46,215 bases of DNA from Ignavibacteria bacterium (GTDB taxonomy: Bacteria; Bacteroidota; Ignavibacteria; Kapaibacteriales; Kapaibacteriaceae), in the NCBI GenBank assembly GCA_947459875.1, contig CANHFG010000009.1, positions 1 to 46,215 of the forward strand, given 5' to 3'. This document shows, piece after piece, positions 1 to 9,421 of this stretch. The notes under the pieces were generated by a model. That model had not been told where the DNA came from. It did not search any database and saw only the letters and a list, made by a program, of their open reading frames with translations. A program made the position numbers and the translations under genes. Numbering within the stretch: the first letter of the stretch is position 1; each line of letters starts with the position of its first letter.

Positions 1-1500
1 TCGGGCTCTGCTGCGTGGAACCTTGTAGACATAGCCGACGACGGAACGGTCTACGCAACGGGTACGGTGTTTGGTCAGCGTGGAATGCTTCGCGCCTCGG
101 GCGCCTCCGGAGGATTTCTGCAGATACCATTTACGCCATCGATCGTGCGTGCGATGTCGTCCACATCGGTTTATCTCGGCGGCAATAATGCCGGCAGGGC
201 AACGGTATCACGATCTGCCAATGGTGGGCAGTCATGGAGCAGTATAGACGTCAGCACATTCGTTTCCTCGGTTGCTGGCTTGCACATTTTTGACTCGCAA
301 ACCGGCGTCGTTGTTGGCAACCCCGTGAGCGGCAAGCTGGGTCTTGCACGATCCACCAACGGCGGAAACTCTTGGGCGGCCATCGCCGGAACTCCACCGG
401 CATTGACCGGCGAGACCATTCCAGCCGGTGCGATCGCCGCACACGGCGATGCCATGTGGCTGGCTACGTCGGCTGGTCGGGTTTTCTTCTCGCTCAATAA
501 GGGACAGTCGTGGAGTCAGGGCTCTACCGGTCTCGGCAACGTCTCGGTCATCTCCCTGGCCTTCCGCGACAGTACCAATGGCCTGATGCTTTATCGCACC
601 TCCGCCAGCGGGCCCTTCCGCATCGCCACAACACTTAACGGCGGATTGAACTGGAAAGCCGGTACGGTAGATATCAATACGGCCATGAAGATCACACCCG
701 TTCGATTGCTTGCCAACCCAGGACATCATCTTCTGGCATGTTCGAATGGTGAACTCTATGCGTCGGACAACAACGGCACAGACTGGCAGACGGTGCTCTC
801 GCGTCCGGTTGCCGGCGTACTCTCGGCAGCAGCCAACGTCGTGGGCCGCCCTGTTGTGATCTTCTCCGGTGAAGAGGTCGGCATCATTCAGTATCGCTAT
901 GCCGGACCTAATGGCTCAAAGCTGCCGGCATTCACCGCGAACGAAGTCAACTTCGGAATGGTCGACATGGGTCAGTCACGCTCACGCACGGCAACACTGC
1001 GCAACAACGGCGCATCGGACCTGGCGGTCAGCAAGGTAGAGATCGTGCCGGAGGGGGCGACACCTGCATCGGCATTCATCATCACGACGTTGCCCAAGAC
1101 CACGGTTCCGGCAAGCGGCACGATAACCTATCCTCTGCGGTTTGTCGCACCCGACACGGGTACATTCCGTGCTAAGCTCCGCGTCACCACCGACGGTACG
1201 CCGTCCGTCGTGGAAATGCAGCTTCTGGCAACAGTGCAGGTGCCGACGTCCGTCTCGGAGGACGTCGCGGCCATGGGTTCGATCCGCGTTTGGCCTAACC
1301 CAACCACGTCATCTCTTTCGGTGTATGTCGAAGCCCCTTCCCAGGCAACTCTTGTGAACGCAGCCGGCAACGCGGTGCGGTCTTGGACGACCGATACCGG
1401 TACAACCAGCATCGATGTATCGGGTCTTGCCAAGGGTGCCTATCGACTGGTCCTCACACACGGGCTCGGCGTCCGTTCCATCGGAGTGATCGTCGAGTAA
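1..1500 (+). CDS. Secreted BNR/PSII-type beta-propeller protein with T9SS sorting domain (5' end outside window)
   Basis: The frame is open from base 1, so this is the 3' part of a longer gene; the GTG at 67 is internal. The first ~300 residues carry repeated S(T/A)NGGxSW motifs typical of BNR/Ycf48-like propeller blades. They are followed by an Ig-like ASH/HYDIN-type domain (around FGMVDMGQSRSRTATLRN) and a C-terminal T9SS type A sorting domain with the VWPNPTTSSLSVYVE motif and an LAKGAYRLVL tail. In Bacteroidota such proteins cross the outer membrane through T9SS and are released or anchored at the surface. The specific function is unknown. The gene converges on a minus-strand block that begins 18 bp downstream. 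Confidence 0.85.
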   Translation, partial: SGSAAWNLVDIADDGTVYATGTVFGQRGMLRASGASGGFLQIPFTPSIVRAMSSTSVYLGGNNAGRATVSRSANGGQSWSSIDVSTFVSSVAGLHIFDSQTGVVVGNPVSGKLGLARSTNGGNSWAAIAGTPPALTGETIPAGAIAAHGDAMWLATSAGRVFFSLNKGQSWSQGSTGLGNVSVISLAFRDSTNGLMLYRTSASGPFRIATTLNGGLNWKAGTVDINTAMKITPVRLLANPGHHLLACSNGELYASDNNGTDWQTVLSRPVAGVLSAAANVVGRPVVIFSGEEVGIIQYRYAGPNGSKLPAFTANEVNFGMVDMGQSRSRTATLRNNGASDLAVSKVEIVPEGATPASAFIITTLPKTTVPASGTITYPLRFVAPDTGTFRAKLRVTTDGTPSVVEMQLLATVQVPTSVSEDVAAMGSIRVWPNPTTSSLSVYVEAPSQATLVNAAGNAVRSWTTDTGTTSIDVSGLAKGAYRLVLTHGLGVRSIGVIVE

Positions 1501-1518
1501 GAACTCCCCAGCAGACGG

Positions 1519-1762
1519 TCAGTAGAAGCTACTTTTCGAGCCGCTGTCATCCGACGGCGGCTCGTTCCATTGTGAGCTGTCACTGCCGGCAAAAGCCCCC
1601 TGAACGCGACGACGGCGATTGCGCAGCCAGGTAAAGAGGATGAAGGCGATGCCCCCTACCACAAGCAGCGTGATGATCAGCGTGCCCCACTGAAACGTTG
1701 GCGGATAAACGCCCACTGTTCCATCAGGATGTATGCTTGTATAGGGCCGCGAGAATCGGATT
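1519..1762 (-). pseudogene. 3' fragment duplicate of the Gly/Arg-rich membrane protein at 4304-5014
   Basis: Reading the minus strand from about 1762 gives FSRPYTSIHPDGTVGVYPP followed by a membrane segment and an RNRRRR stop-transfer motif. This is nearly the same as the C-terminal ~75 residues of the intact gene at 4304-5014 (FSRPYTHANPDGSVGVYPP). Upstream of 1762 the similarity fades and the frame meets a stop, and the whole N-terminal signal peptide and Gly/Arg-rich part are missing. The last ~20 residues differ from the parent and end in SKSSFY. A short 65-residue product from an internal ATG (1716) is possible, but a duplication remnant is more likely. Confidence 0.75.
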
Positions 1763-1806
1763 CCTTGCCATCGCGCTCATCAACCCCGGATAATGGGCGG
1801 TGAAAG

Positions 1807-1832
1807 TGTAGGGGCGAGACGCAGTCTCGCCC
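1807..1832. repeat. REP-like hairpin, GGGCGAGAC / GTCTCGCCC
   Basis: Perfect 9-bp inverted repeat (1812-1820 and 1824-1832) around a GCA loop. The 14 nt TGTAGGGGCGAGAC at 1807-1820 recur on the minus strand at 4308-4295, and the same palindrome with a TGC loop is at 19204-19224. It lies between two minus-strand genes, where it could act as a 3' transcript hairpin; no T-run follows. Confidence 0.7.
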
Positions 1833-1843
1833 GTTGACTTGTT

Positions 1844-2070
1844 CTACGGCAGAACCATAAAAGTCTTTACACTCGTTGCACTTTGTAGAAAATACACGCC
1901 GGGGTTGACCTGCAAGACCCGGTTCTCATCGCCTTGAAAAAGCTCGCCGTGCGTTATAATCCGACCGCTGATGTCGTAAAGTGTGTATGGGCCTTGAAAG
2001 CCCGTCACTTGGATATTCCCATGACTGACGGCGGTGGGCCCGGAAGGTGTACTGCTGGGTGAATCGTTTT
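1844..2070 (-). repeat. Direct repeat, sorting-domain cassette copy A
   Basis: This stretch encodes the C-terminal sorting domain of the 1844-2725 gene and matches 3267-3493 in the same orientation. Bases 1844-1931 are identical to 3267-3354 (88 nt) and the rest differs at roughly ten positions. Such local identity between genes with unrelated bodies points to recent duplication or gene conversion of the domain. Confidence 0.85.
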
Positions 2071-2725
2071 TGACACTTACAAAAATAAAGCATGGACTCG
2101 TTAGATTTAGTTCCATTGCAGTAATACCATAAGGGTCGGTTCCTCTTTGAGAAGCCAGAACAGCCGCGGGATCTGTCGTGTCCGCGCCACGCGACAATGC
2201 CCACAACTGCTTCACCTTCCAGTAGTTGTAATACCGTGGATTCGGGATAGTGCAAGAAAACCTAGGAGGAGTCTTAGTTCCTCTGGGTGAAATAGTTCTA
2301 GCCACAACGTGATCAAAACCGACTTCATCCTGCAGTAACGCTACGAACGCACGCACTTGTGCGTCGAGCAGGTAGGCATTGGAACTATCAATTACACCTC
2401 TAGATTCGCAAAGTTCACGAAACTCATCCGCATAAGCGTCCTGTCCTGTGAAGGAAAGGGAAATGCGAAAATTCGTGAACAGCAGTCTCCACGGAAGATC
2501 GGGCCGAACCTCAGACCAAAACATGAACCTCTCACACGAATCCGGCGGAACAGTGCCTTCCTCAACAAAAAGAGAGTCAAGACACACCCAGCCATTTTCC
2601 AACTCCTCGGCATTGCATTTGACCGGCACCAGCTTCCGCTGCGCCAATGCGTGGCTGGGCAGGAGAATCGGCAGCAAGACGGTGCATAAGGTGGCCAGCA
2701 AGCGAATGGTACGTATGCAGTTCAT
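1844..2725 (-). CDS. Small exported T9SS cargo protein, unknown function
   Basis: 293 residues. The ATG at 2725 is preceded by AAAGGAGC, a good ribosome-binding site. Residues 1-28 form a signal peptide (hydrophobic core, then SHALAQ cleavage region). The middle (30-215) is unrecognised and contains several Cys. The last ~70 residues are a T9SS-type sorting domain (GPYTLYDISGRI, then NPGVYFLQSA, ending KTFMVLP). The nucleotide sequence of this domain is almost identical to that of the neighbouring gene at 3267-4032, while the N-terminal bodies differ. It is the only intact member of a three-gene tandem family here, and is probably exported to the surface or released. Confidence 0.8.
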   Translation of the reverse strand: MNCIRTIRLLATLCTVLLPILLPSHALAQRKLVPVKCNAEELENGWVCLDSLFVEEGTVPPDSCERFMFWSEVRPDLPWRLLFTNFRISLSFTGQDAYADEFRELCESRGVIDSSNAYLLDAQVRAFVALLQDEVGFDHVVARTISPRGTKTPPRFSCTIPNPRYYNYWKVKQLWALSRGADTTDPAAVLASQRGTDPYGITAMELNLTSPCFIFVSVKNDSPSSTPSGPTAVSHGNIQVTGFQGPYTLYDISGRIITHGELFQGDENRVLQVNPGVYFLQSATSVKTFMVLP

Positions 2726-2775
2726 AACAGCTCCTTTGAAACATGGTCAAATTTGTGTTGGATGTGAAACATGCG

Positions 2776-3243
2776 TCATCGAACGACAATTATCAGTACC
2801 GAGCAGGTAGCGGTTTGTGGGTTGTACACGCGAAGCGAAAATATACCCGGTGTGACGGTCTGCAGGTGCGTAAAAAGCTCTGGCACGTTCGACGCGACCC
2901 GTGCCTGCCCTGTTACAGCGTGTACCTCATAGGTGGCTTCTGCAGGGGTGCCGTTGCAGGCCATGTGTATCTTACGACCGAGAACATCGACGGTGGCCGT
3001 GGCCTGCTCGTAGACGTATGTAGCCGTGCTCATTGGCACGTATGCACTGCCAGCAGTTGATTCAGAGTCTTCTAGCCTGCGCTTTCCAAACACCGACTCC
3101 CCATCAATGCTGAAAGATACACATGTCGGCGTTTCGTTTTCGATGCCGCACACTTGGTTATACCCCTGGCTGACGTTCCACGGATTACCGTCGATGGCTA
3201 CGTTGGTACCTTGTTCTTCACGAGAGAGCACCGCATCGGGCAC
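2776..3243 (-). pseudogene. Truncated third paralogue of the small T9SS cargo family
   Basis: An open frame of 155 codons starting at a GTG (3243) that has no ribosome-binding site and no signal peptide. The frame stays open upstream into the sorting-domain cassette of the preceding gene, out of phase with it. Residues around ETPTCVSFSIDGESVFGKRR align with SPCFIFVSVKNDS of the 1844 gene, and the end (TVDVLGRKI, then TPGIFSLRVYN) resembles a T9SS sorting domain. It therefore looks like the 3' half of a third paralogue whose N-terminal half was lost, perhaps when the 3267 cassette arrived. Expression as a separate protein is unlikely but not excluded. Confidence 0.55.
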
Positions 3244-3266
3244 GCAAGCGAATTTCGAAGTTGATG

Positions 3267-3493
3267 CTACGGCAGAACCATAAAAGTCTTTACACTCGTT
3301 GCACTTTGTAGAAAATACACGCCGGGGTTGACCTGCAAGACCCGGTTCTCATCGACTTGAAAAAGCTCGCCGTGCGTTACAATCCGGCCGCTGATGTCGT
3401 AGAGTGTGTATGGGCCGTGAAAGCCTGTCACTTGGATATTCCCATGACTGACGGCGGTGGGTCTGGAAGGTGCACTGCTGAATGAGTCGTTAT
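3267..3493 (-). repeat. Direct repeat, sorting-domain cassette copy B
   Basis: Second copy of the cassette at 1844-2070, same orientation, 88 identical bases at the 3' end (3267-3354), then scattered substitutions, about 95% identical by eye. It encodes the sorting domain that is now out of frame with its body. Confidence 0.85.
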
Positions 3494-4032
3494 CGACGCT
3501 TACCGGAATAAGGCAGGCAGGCAGGCACGCCCTCGAACGAAAACTGTGGGTACTTGTAGATGCCTTTATCTTTGAACGTTGCTTCGGCGACGGTATATTT
3601 TACGGGTTCGTCGAAGATAACTTTGTAATACAATCTTGGATTACGTAAAAAACGCATCGAACCGCGTGAGACAAGCCGAAATCTCCCCAACTTGCCCATG
3701 GCATCCTGAAGGCGACTGCGAACGCTATCGTCGAAAAACTCCCATGAACCCACGTCAATGGTATCCACCTTGCGTTCACGGAATCGATCAACGTCGGCCA
3801 CCGTTGATGCATGACTCATGAACCAACTATCTGTGGAGTATATCTCGCTGTTGTCTACAAGTGTTCCAGGCTTAACTTCAAGAGTATCGTCGATATACAA
3901 GGGCCCGGGGCGGCATTGTACTCCGATTGAATCGCCCCATTTACCGTAGTCAAGAAGTTTCAATCTCGGCTTTTGCGCAGTCGCTTGCATGGTACATGCA
4001 TGTACAAGCAGAAATCCTGCAACGGCAAACAC
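3267..4032 (-). CDS. Exported T9SS cargo gene, frame broken at a (GCCT)4 tract before the sorting domain
   Basis: Read from a GTG at 4032, the body is 180 residues. It begins with a hydrophobic signal-like segment (FAVAGFLLVHACTMQATAQ) and ends PACLPYSGKRR at a stop just inside the tetranucleotide tract at 3511-3526. In the alternative frame the tract continues into PACLIPVSVDNDS and a complete T9SS sorting domain ending KTFMVLP at 3267, matching SPCFIFVSVKNDS of the paralogue residue for residue. Removing one 4-nt unit would fuse body and sorting domain exactly. As sequenced, the product would be exported to the periplasm without its T9SS signal. The start is uncertain: a second tract (C8) lies just upstream, and a GTG at 4090 with AGAGG before it would read through if that tract had 7 C. 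Confidence 0.75.
3511..3526 (-). repeat. Tetranucleotide tract (AGGC)4, minus strand (GCCT)4
   Basis: Four perfect tandem copies inside the coding sequence, exactly at the junction between cargo body and T9SS sorting domain. Four copies put the sorting domain out of frame; three would put it in frame; five also fail. This is the arrangement expected for slipped-strand frame switching. Confidence 0.85.
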
Positions 4033-4072
4033 AACACATCGTGCGCCGCGCGAGCAATCAGCTCTTTCCGGC

Positions 4073-4080
4073 GGGGGGGG
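4073..4080 (-). repeat. Homopolymer tract, C8 on the coding (minus) strand
   Basis: Eight C on the minus strand, about 40 nt upstream of the GTG at 4032. If translation starts at the GTG at 4090 (AGAGG six bases upstream), eight C lead to an early TGA, whereas seven C would join the frame of the downstream cargo gene and give a signal peptide with Arg residues before the hydrophobic core. Confidence 0.6.
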
Positions 4081-4280
4081 TAGTAGTCACGCGATACCTC
4101 TATTTGCTTACAGTGAACTTTGACAGTTGGTATGACAATCTCACGACGCCAGCAAGTTTCATTTCGTCAATATATGCCAATCCTATTGTGGTGTCGTCGC
4201 GCTGCGCCGCGTCTTTCCGAAAAGCGTAGCGACCAACGCATGTTCCCTGGCAGACTCAGCGCGCGATACAGGCCTGCCCA

Positions 4281-4308
4281 GAGCGAGGCGGGGGGTCTCG
4301 CCCCTACA
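4281..4308 (-). repeat. Variant copy of the GGGCGAGAC hairpin family
   Basis: On the minus strand TGTAGGGGCGAGAC (4308-4295) is identical to 1807-1820, then diverges to CCCCCCGCCTCGC, leaving an imperfect stem (GCGAG/CTCGC). The TAG stop codon of the 4304-5014 gene lies inside the repeat, so it sits immediately at the gene's 3' end and may protect or terminate the transcript. Confidence 0.55.
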
Positions 4309-5014
4309 TAAACGAACTCTGTGCTCCGGGACGTTCGTCGTCGTCATACGACGCGGCCATCGTCCCGGATGTCGTATATGCCATACGTCGACGGCGATTG
4401 CGCAGCCAGGTAAAGAGGATGAAGGCGATGCCTCCAACCACAAGCAGCGTGATGATCAGCGTGCCCCACTGAAATGTTGGCGGATAGACGCCAACCGACC
4501 CATCGGGATTGGCATGCGTGTATGGACGCGAAAAATAGAAGGCCGGGTGGAAGGGCATCGACCAGTACCAGGGAATACTGCCCATCATGTATCCCATCAT
4601 GAACCCATCTCCCATGCCGCCGTAGCGATTCACAACGTAGTTCGTTGATGTTCCGGACTGACCCCGGAAGCTCTGGCGCTCGGTAGCACGCGGTGCGCCG
4701 TAGCGCCCGGTATAGTCGGCCGGACGGTTCATGCGGCTGCCTCCAAACGCGTTACGCGACGTCGGGGCGTTGCCGAAACGGCCTGTCGGCGCGTTCGAAC
4801 CTGGTGCGTTGCGTGAAGGGGGCGGAGCCTGCCGCGTGCGAGATCCGCCGAAGGAGCGACCGCTGCTTGGACTGCGGAAGCTGCGGCCGTATCCGCCGCC
4901 GCGGCTTCCGCCGAACGAACCGCCACCGCGCCGCTGCGCAAGAGCGTCAGTCGGGATGACCCAGGCAAGCAGAGCAAGCACAAGCGTCGAGAGAACAAGA
5001 AAACGTTTCATCAT
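4304..5014 (-). CDS. Gly/Ser/Arg-rich membrane protein with signal peptide and one C-terminal membrane segment
   Basis: 236 residues. A signal peptide (1-26, ending DALAQ) is followed by a low-complexity region rich in Gly, Arg, Ser and Pro (27-100), a Met/Gly/aromatic stretch (GMGDGFMMGYMMGSIPWYW), a strong transmembrane helix (about 185-205, LIITLLVVGGIAFILF) with an RNRRRR cytoplasmic anchor, and an acidic tail. The ATG overlaps the stop of the upstream gene (TAATG) behind GGAG, so the two are probably translationally coupled. A 3' fragment of the same gene lies at 1519-1762. No specific function can be assigned. Confidence 0.75.
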   Translation of the reverse strand: MMKRFLVLSTLVLALLAWVIPTDALAQRRGGGSFGGSRGGGYGRSFRSPSSGRSFGGSRTRQAPPPSRNAPGSNAPTGRFGNAPTSRNAFGGSRMNRPADYTGRYGAPRATERQSFRGQSGTSTNYVVNRYGGMGDGFMMGYMMGSIPWYWSMPFHPAFYFSRPYTHANPDGSVGVYPPTFQWGTLIITLLVVGGIAFILFTWLRNRRRRMAYTTSGTMAASYDDDERPGAQSSFM

Positions 5015-5496
5015 TAGAATACTCCTTCTGTCGTTAACGACCCGTCAATTTCCCTGTAGGTGATCTCGGCGGCAAACTCAGCTCGCTCGGGGATGTTCTT
5101 TGAACCACCGAACCAGGAGCGCAAGCCATTTCCCTCCTCAACGGACGGCGCCTTGATGTGCACATAGAGCCGCACGACGCCTTCCTGCTCTTCGTTGTTG
5201 CGCAGCAGCAGTGTTGACTCGAGCGTGCCGTCACTATCGACGGTCAGCATCTGCAGTGACGTGGCTTCTTCAGAGGTGAAACCAGGGGGCTCGGTCTGGA
5301 CACTGTCGAGGTAGTCCGTGAAGAGATTCTTCGTGTATTGCTGGCCGTCTGAGCCGACATACATGATCAAGGCGTCAAAGTCGCCGTCTTCACTGATATG
5401 GATGAAGATCTCGCGGACCTTGTCGAGCTGCTGGCCGTTGTAGTAAATGGCCGTCCGTTCAAGGCGACCATTCCCTTCGATGCTGAGTTCTGGCAT
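5014..5496 (-). CDS. Hypothetical protein, beta-rich, coupled to the downstream membrane protein
   Basis: I place the start at the ATG at 5496 (MPELSIEGNGRLER, 160 residues). Longer frames would run into the start region of the divergent ligase gene at 5600. No signal peptide or membrane helix is visible. The sequence alternates polar and hydrophobic residues (AIYYNGQQLDKVREIFIHIS) and contains repeated acidic patches, as in a beta-sandwich domain; I do not recognise the family. Its stop overlaps the start of the 4304-5014 gene, so the two form an operon, and a shared role at the cell envelope is an inference from this coupling only. Confidence 0.65.
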   Translation of the reverse strand: MPELSIEGNGRLERTAIYYNGQQLDKVREIFIHISEDGDFDALIMYVGSDGQQYTKNLFTDYLDSVQTEPPGFTSEEATSLQMLTVDSDGTLESTLLLRNNEEQEGVVRLYVHIKAPSVEEGNGLRSWFGGSKNIPERAEFAAEITYREIDGSLTTEGVF

Positions 5497-5599
5497 ATGG
5501 CAAGTATACGACGTACCACCAGGTGATTCGTTGCAGTCAGCCCCCTGCCTGCCTATCTTCGGCGTACTCTCGGCGTATTCATTGTTGAAAGACACCACC

Positions 5600-6750
<1,151 letters not shown>

Positions 6751-6754
<4 letters not shown>

Positions 6755-8253
6755 TCCGCACGCTCACAATGCTGTTCATTGCAGCCACGTTCACCATGGT
6801 TGCGGCACCATGTCTTGCAGCCGATTCAACGAAGTCCGACATTGCGATCTTCCAGAAGCCGGTCACGACCAAACACAGCATTACGATCGATGGAAAGAAG
6901 ATCGACTACGACGCTACGGCCGGACATCTAACGCTGGTCAAAGAAGACGGTACTCCCCGCGCGAAGGTCTTCTACATTGCCTACACCAGAACAGGTGTGA
7001 CCGATCCCTCTCAACGCCCCCTGACATTCTCCTTCAACGGCGGGCCGGGTTCATCAAGCGTGTGGCTGCACCTCGGCGTGCTGGGTCCGCGCCGCGTCCT
7101 TATGACCGATGAAGGGGCTACCCTGCCCCCTCCCTATAAACTTGTTGATAATGACCAGTCATGGCTGGACATGACCGACATGGTCTTCATCGACCCGGTC
7201 AGTACGGGCTACTCCCGTGCCAGTGACGAAAAGGACGCCAAGCAGTTCCACGGCTACAATCAGGACATCGAGTCGGTCGGTGAGTTCATCCGCCGGTGGA
7301 CGTCCGATCACAAACGCTGGGCATCACCGAAGTACCTCATCGGCGAGTCCTATGGAACCACTCGTGCCAGCGCGATGTCGGAACATCTTCAGAACCGATA
7401 CGGCATGTACCTCAACGGCGTGATCCTTGTTAGTGCTGTTCTGAACTTTCAGAGCATCGACTTCGCCGACGGTAACGACCTTCCGTTTGCGACATTTTTG
7501 CCGACGTATGCCGCCTCGGCCTGGTACCACAAGAAGCTCGCTCCCGAGATGCAGGCCCTGAAGCTCGAAGACGTTGTTTCCCGCGCCCGCGAGTTTGCCA
7601 TGGGCGACTACACTCTTGCCCTGATGAAGGGGAGCGCCATGAGTGATGCCGAACGCTCGGCCATCATCGAGAAGATCTCACGCTTTACCGGCCTTTCTCG
7701 CGAATACATCGACAAGGCCGACCTTCGTCCGGTGATCTTCCGGTTCTGTCAGGAACTGCTCCGCGATAAGGGGCTTGTGATCGGCCGCTTCGACAGTCGT
7801 TACACGGGCACGATCTCGGATCGACTCGGCGAATCAATGGAGCGCGACCCGTCGCATCATCCGACCATTGCCGGATGCTTTTCCACCTGCATCAACGATT
7901 ACCTGGCGCGCGAACTGAACGTCACCACCACACTGCCGTATGAAGTACTGACCGGGCGCGTCTGGCCATGGGACTATTCAAACGTCCAGAACGAATACTT
8001 GAACGTAGCTCCGCGACTGCGCAATGCGATGCAGATGAATCCGGCTCTGCGCGTGTGGGTGCTGAATGGATACTACGACCTGGCAACGCCGTTCTATGGA
8101 ACGGAGTATACGTTCGATCATCTGGGGTTGCCGGCGTCGCTGCGACCCAACATCAGCATGACGTATTACCCGGCCGGACACATGATGTATCTGCTCAAGA
8201 GTTCGCTGGTGCAGATGAAGACGGATGCTCGTCGGTGGTACGAGTCGAGGTAG
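6751..8253 (+). CDS. Exported serine carboxypeptidase-like protein, peptidase family S10
   Basis: 500 residues with a signal peptide (1-23, APCLAAD). S10 landmarks are present in order: FSFNGGPGSSSVWLHLG (oxyanion region, about 90-107), LIGESYGTTRA with the nucleophile Ser in GESYG (about 200), WVLNGYYDLATP with the catalytic Asp (about 440), and YYPAGHMMYL with the catalytic His near the C-terminus. It should cleave C-terminal residues from peptides in the periplasm. The start codon overlaps the stop of the ligase gene. The last 59 bp overlap the 3' end of the convergent methyltransferase gene. Confidence 0.92.
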
Positions 8254-9421
8254 GCTGACCGTAGCTCTTTCGCGTTCCCTCATAGAGCTCAAACTCGAGC
8301 AGTCGGCACTCCACGTCGGCGCTCCAGAACGTGATGCGTTTCGACGAACGCAGACCGATCTCCTTTGCCAGAGCGAAATTGCCGGTGAAGACATAGCCTG
8401 TATATCCCTTGAATCGCTGCTTGAATAGATCACCGATGTCGTGATATACCCCACGTAATGAGCGTTCATCGCCGAGCCGCAATCCGTATTCCGGGTTAAG
8501 GATTACGATCGGGCCATGCTGCTCGCCCCCTGCCACTGTGGACTTTGCCGGGGTCACATCACGGAAGTCCGCCACTGCAATGTCGAGTCGAACACCCGCA
8601 GCGCGGGCATTCTCACGTGCCTGTCGCACAACGCGGGGATCAATGTCCGAACACATGATCTTGCCGGCCGGCGCTTTCACGTGCTCGAGAGCCTGCAGGC
8701 GTAGCTTCTGCCAGGCGGAAGCGGAAAACGGCAGTAGGTGCTGCAAGCCCATGTTTCGGCGGATCGATCCCGGAGCTGTATTCGTGGAGATCAGTGCCGC
8801 TTCGATTCCCAGCGTACCACTGCCGCACATCGGGTTCACAAAAGGGTACTCGGGCGACCATCTCGTGGAGAGGATCACGGCCGCAGCGAGCGTCTCACGC
8901 ATCGGTGCCTTTGCCGGATGCATACGGTATCCGCGGTCGGAAAGGGGCTGACCCGACGTATCGACATAGACCATTAGTGAGTCATCGTGCCAGTACAGGA
9001 ACACGACACTCTGCGAGGTATCGGGCCCGCTATCGGGTCTCCGCCCTTTGCGGTCGCGTATCTGATCAACAATCGCATCTTTACATCGCATGTTGGCATA
9101 CATGGTGTTATCGATCTGCGGGGTGCTGATCGAGCTGACGACACTCAGATACCCATCTGCAGGGATCCATTCGTGCCATTCAATACCGTTGATCGCCTGA
9201 TACATATCGTCGACCGTGCGAACCTGCCAAGCTCCAAGACGCAGAAGAACGCGATGTGCCGTGCGCAGCCACAGATTCAGACGCATGCAGTCTTCAAGCG
9301 TGCCGGATGTTTCGACGGCAGCAGGCAGCACGGCACTAACGGTCAGACCCAGGGCCTCGACCTCGCGTGCAAGTATCGGCGGGATCTCCCGCGGACAGGT
9401 TATCAGGATCGGATAGGTCAT
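8195..9421 (-). CDS. THUMP-domain class I SAM-dependent RNA methyltransferase (RlmL/RlmKL-N type)
   Basis: 408 residues. The N-terminal ~160 residues match a THUMP RNA-binding module (ITCPREIPPILAREVEALG at the start). The C-terminal part has the Rossmann-type SAM site (FVNPMCGSGTLGIEAALI, then MCSDIDPRVVRQARENA). The usual NPPYG catalytic motif reads NPEYGLRLGDE here, so a Glu replaces the second Pro. The family makes N2-methylguanosine in 23S rRNA (E. coli RlmL, m2G2445). The ATG overlaps the stop of the cysteine-cluster gene, making it the last gene of the run from 15171. The Ser/Thr-rich C-terminal tail lies in the convergent overlap and may be poorly conserved. Confidence 0.87.
   Translation of the reverse strand: MTYPILITCPREIPPILAREVEALGLTVSAVLPAAVETSGTLEDCMRLNLWLRTAHRVLLRLGAWQVRTVDDMYQAINGIEWHEWIPADGYLSVVSSISTPQIDNTMYANMRCKDAIVDQIRDRKGRRPDSGPDTSQSVVFLYWHDDSLMVYVDTSGQPLSDRGYRMHPAKAPMRETLAAAVILSTRWSPEYPFVNPMCGSGTLGIEAALISTNTAPGSIRRNMGLQHLLPFSASAWQKLRLQALEHVKAPAGKIMCSDIDPRVVRQARENARAAGVRLDIAVADFRDVTPAKSTVAGGEQHGPIVILNPEYGLRLGDERSLRGVYHDIGDLFKQRFKGYTGYVFTGNFALAKEIGLRSSKRITFWSADVECRLLEFELYEGTRKSYGQPTSTRTTDEHPSSSAPANS

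Noticed and set aside
8195-8253. 59-bp convergent overlap of S10 peptidase and methyltransferase genes taken as an assembly artefact
   Set aside because: Both frames are open and each keeps its family motifs well before the overlap; the methyltransferase tail is low complexity and probably ran on after loss of an earlier stop.
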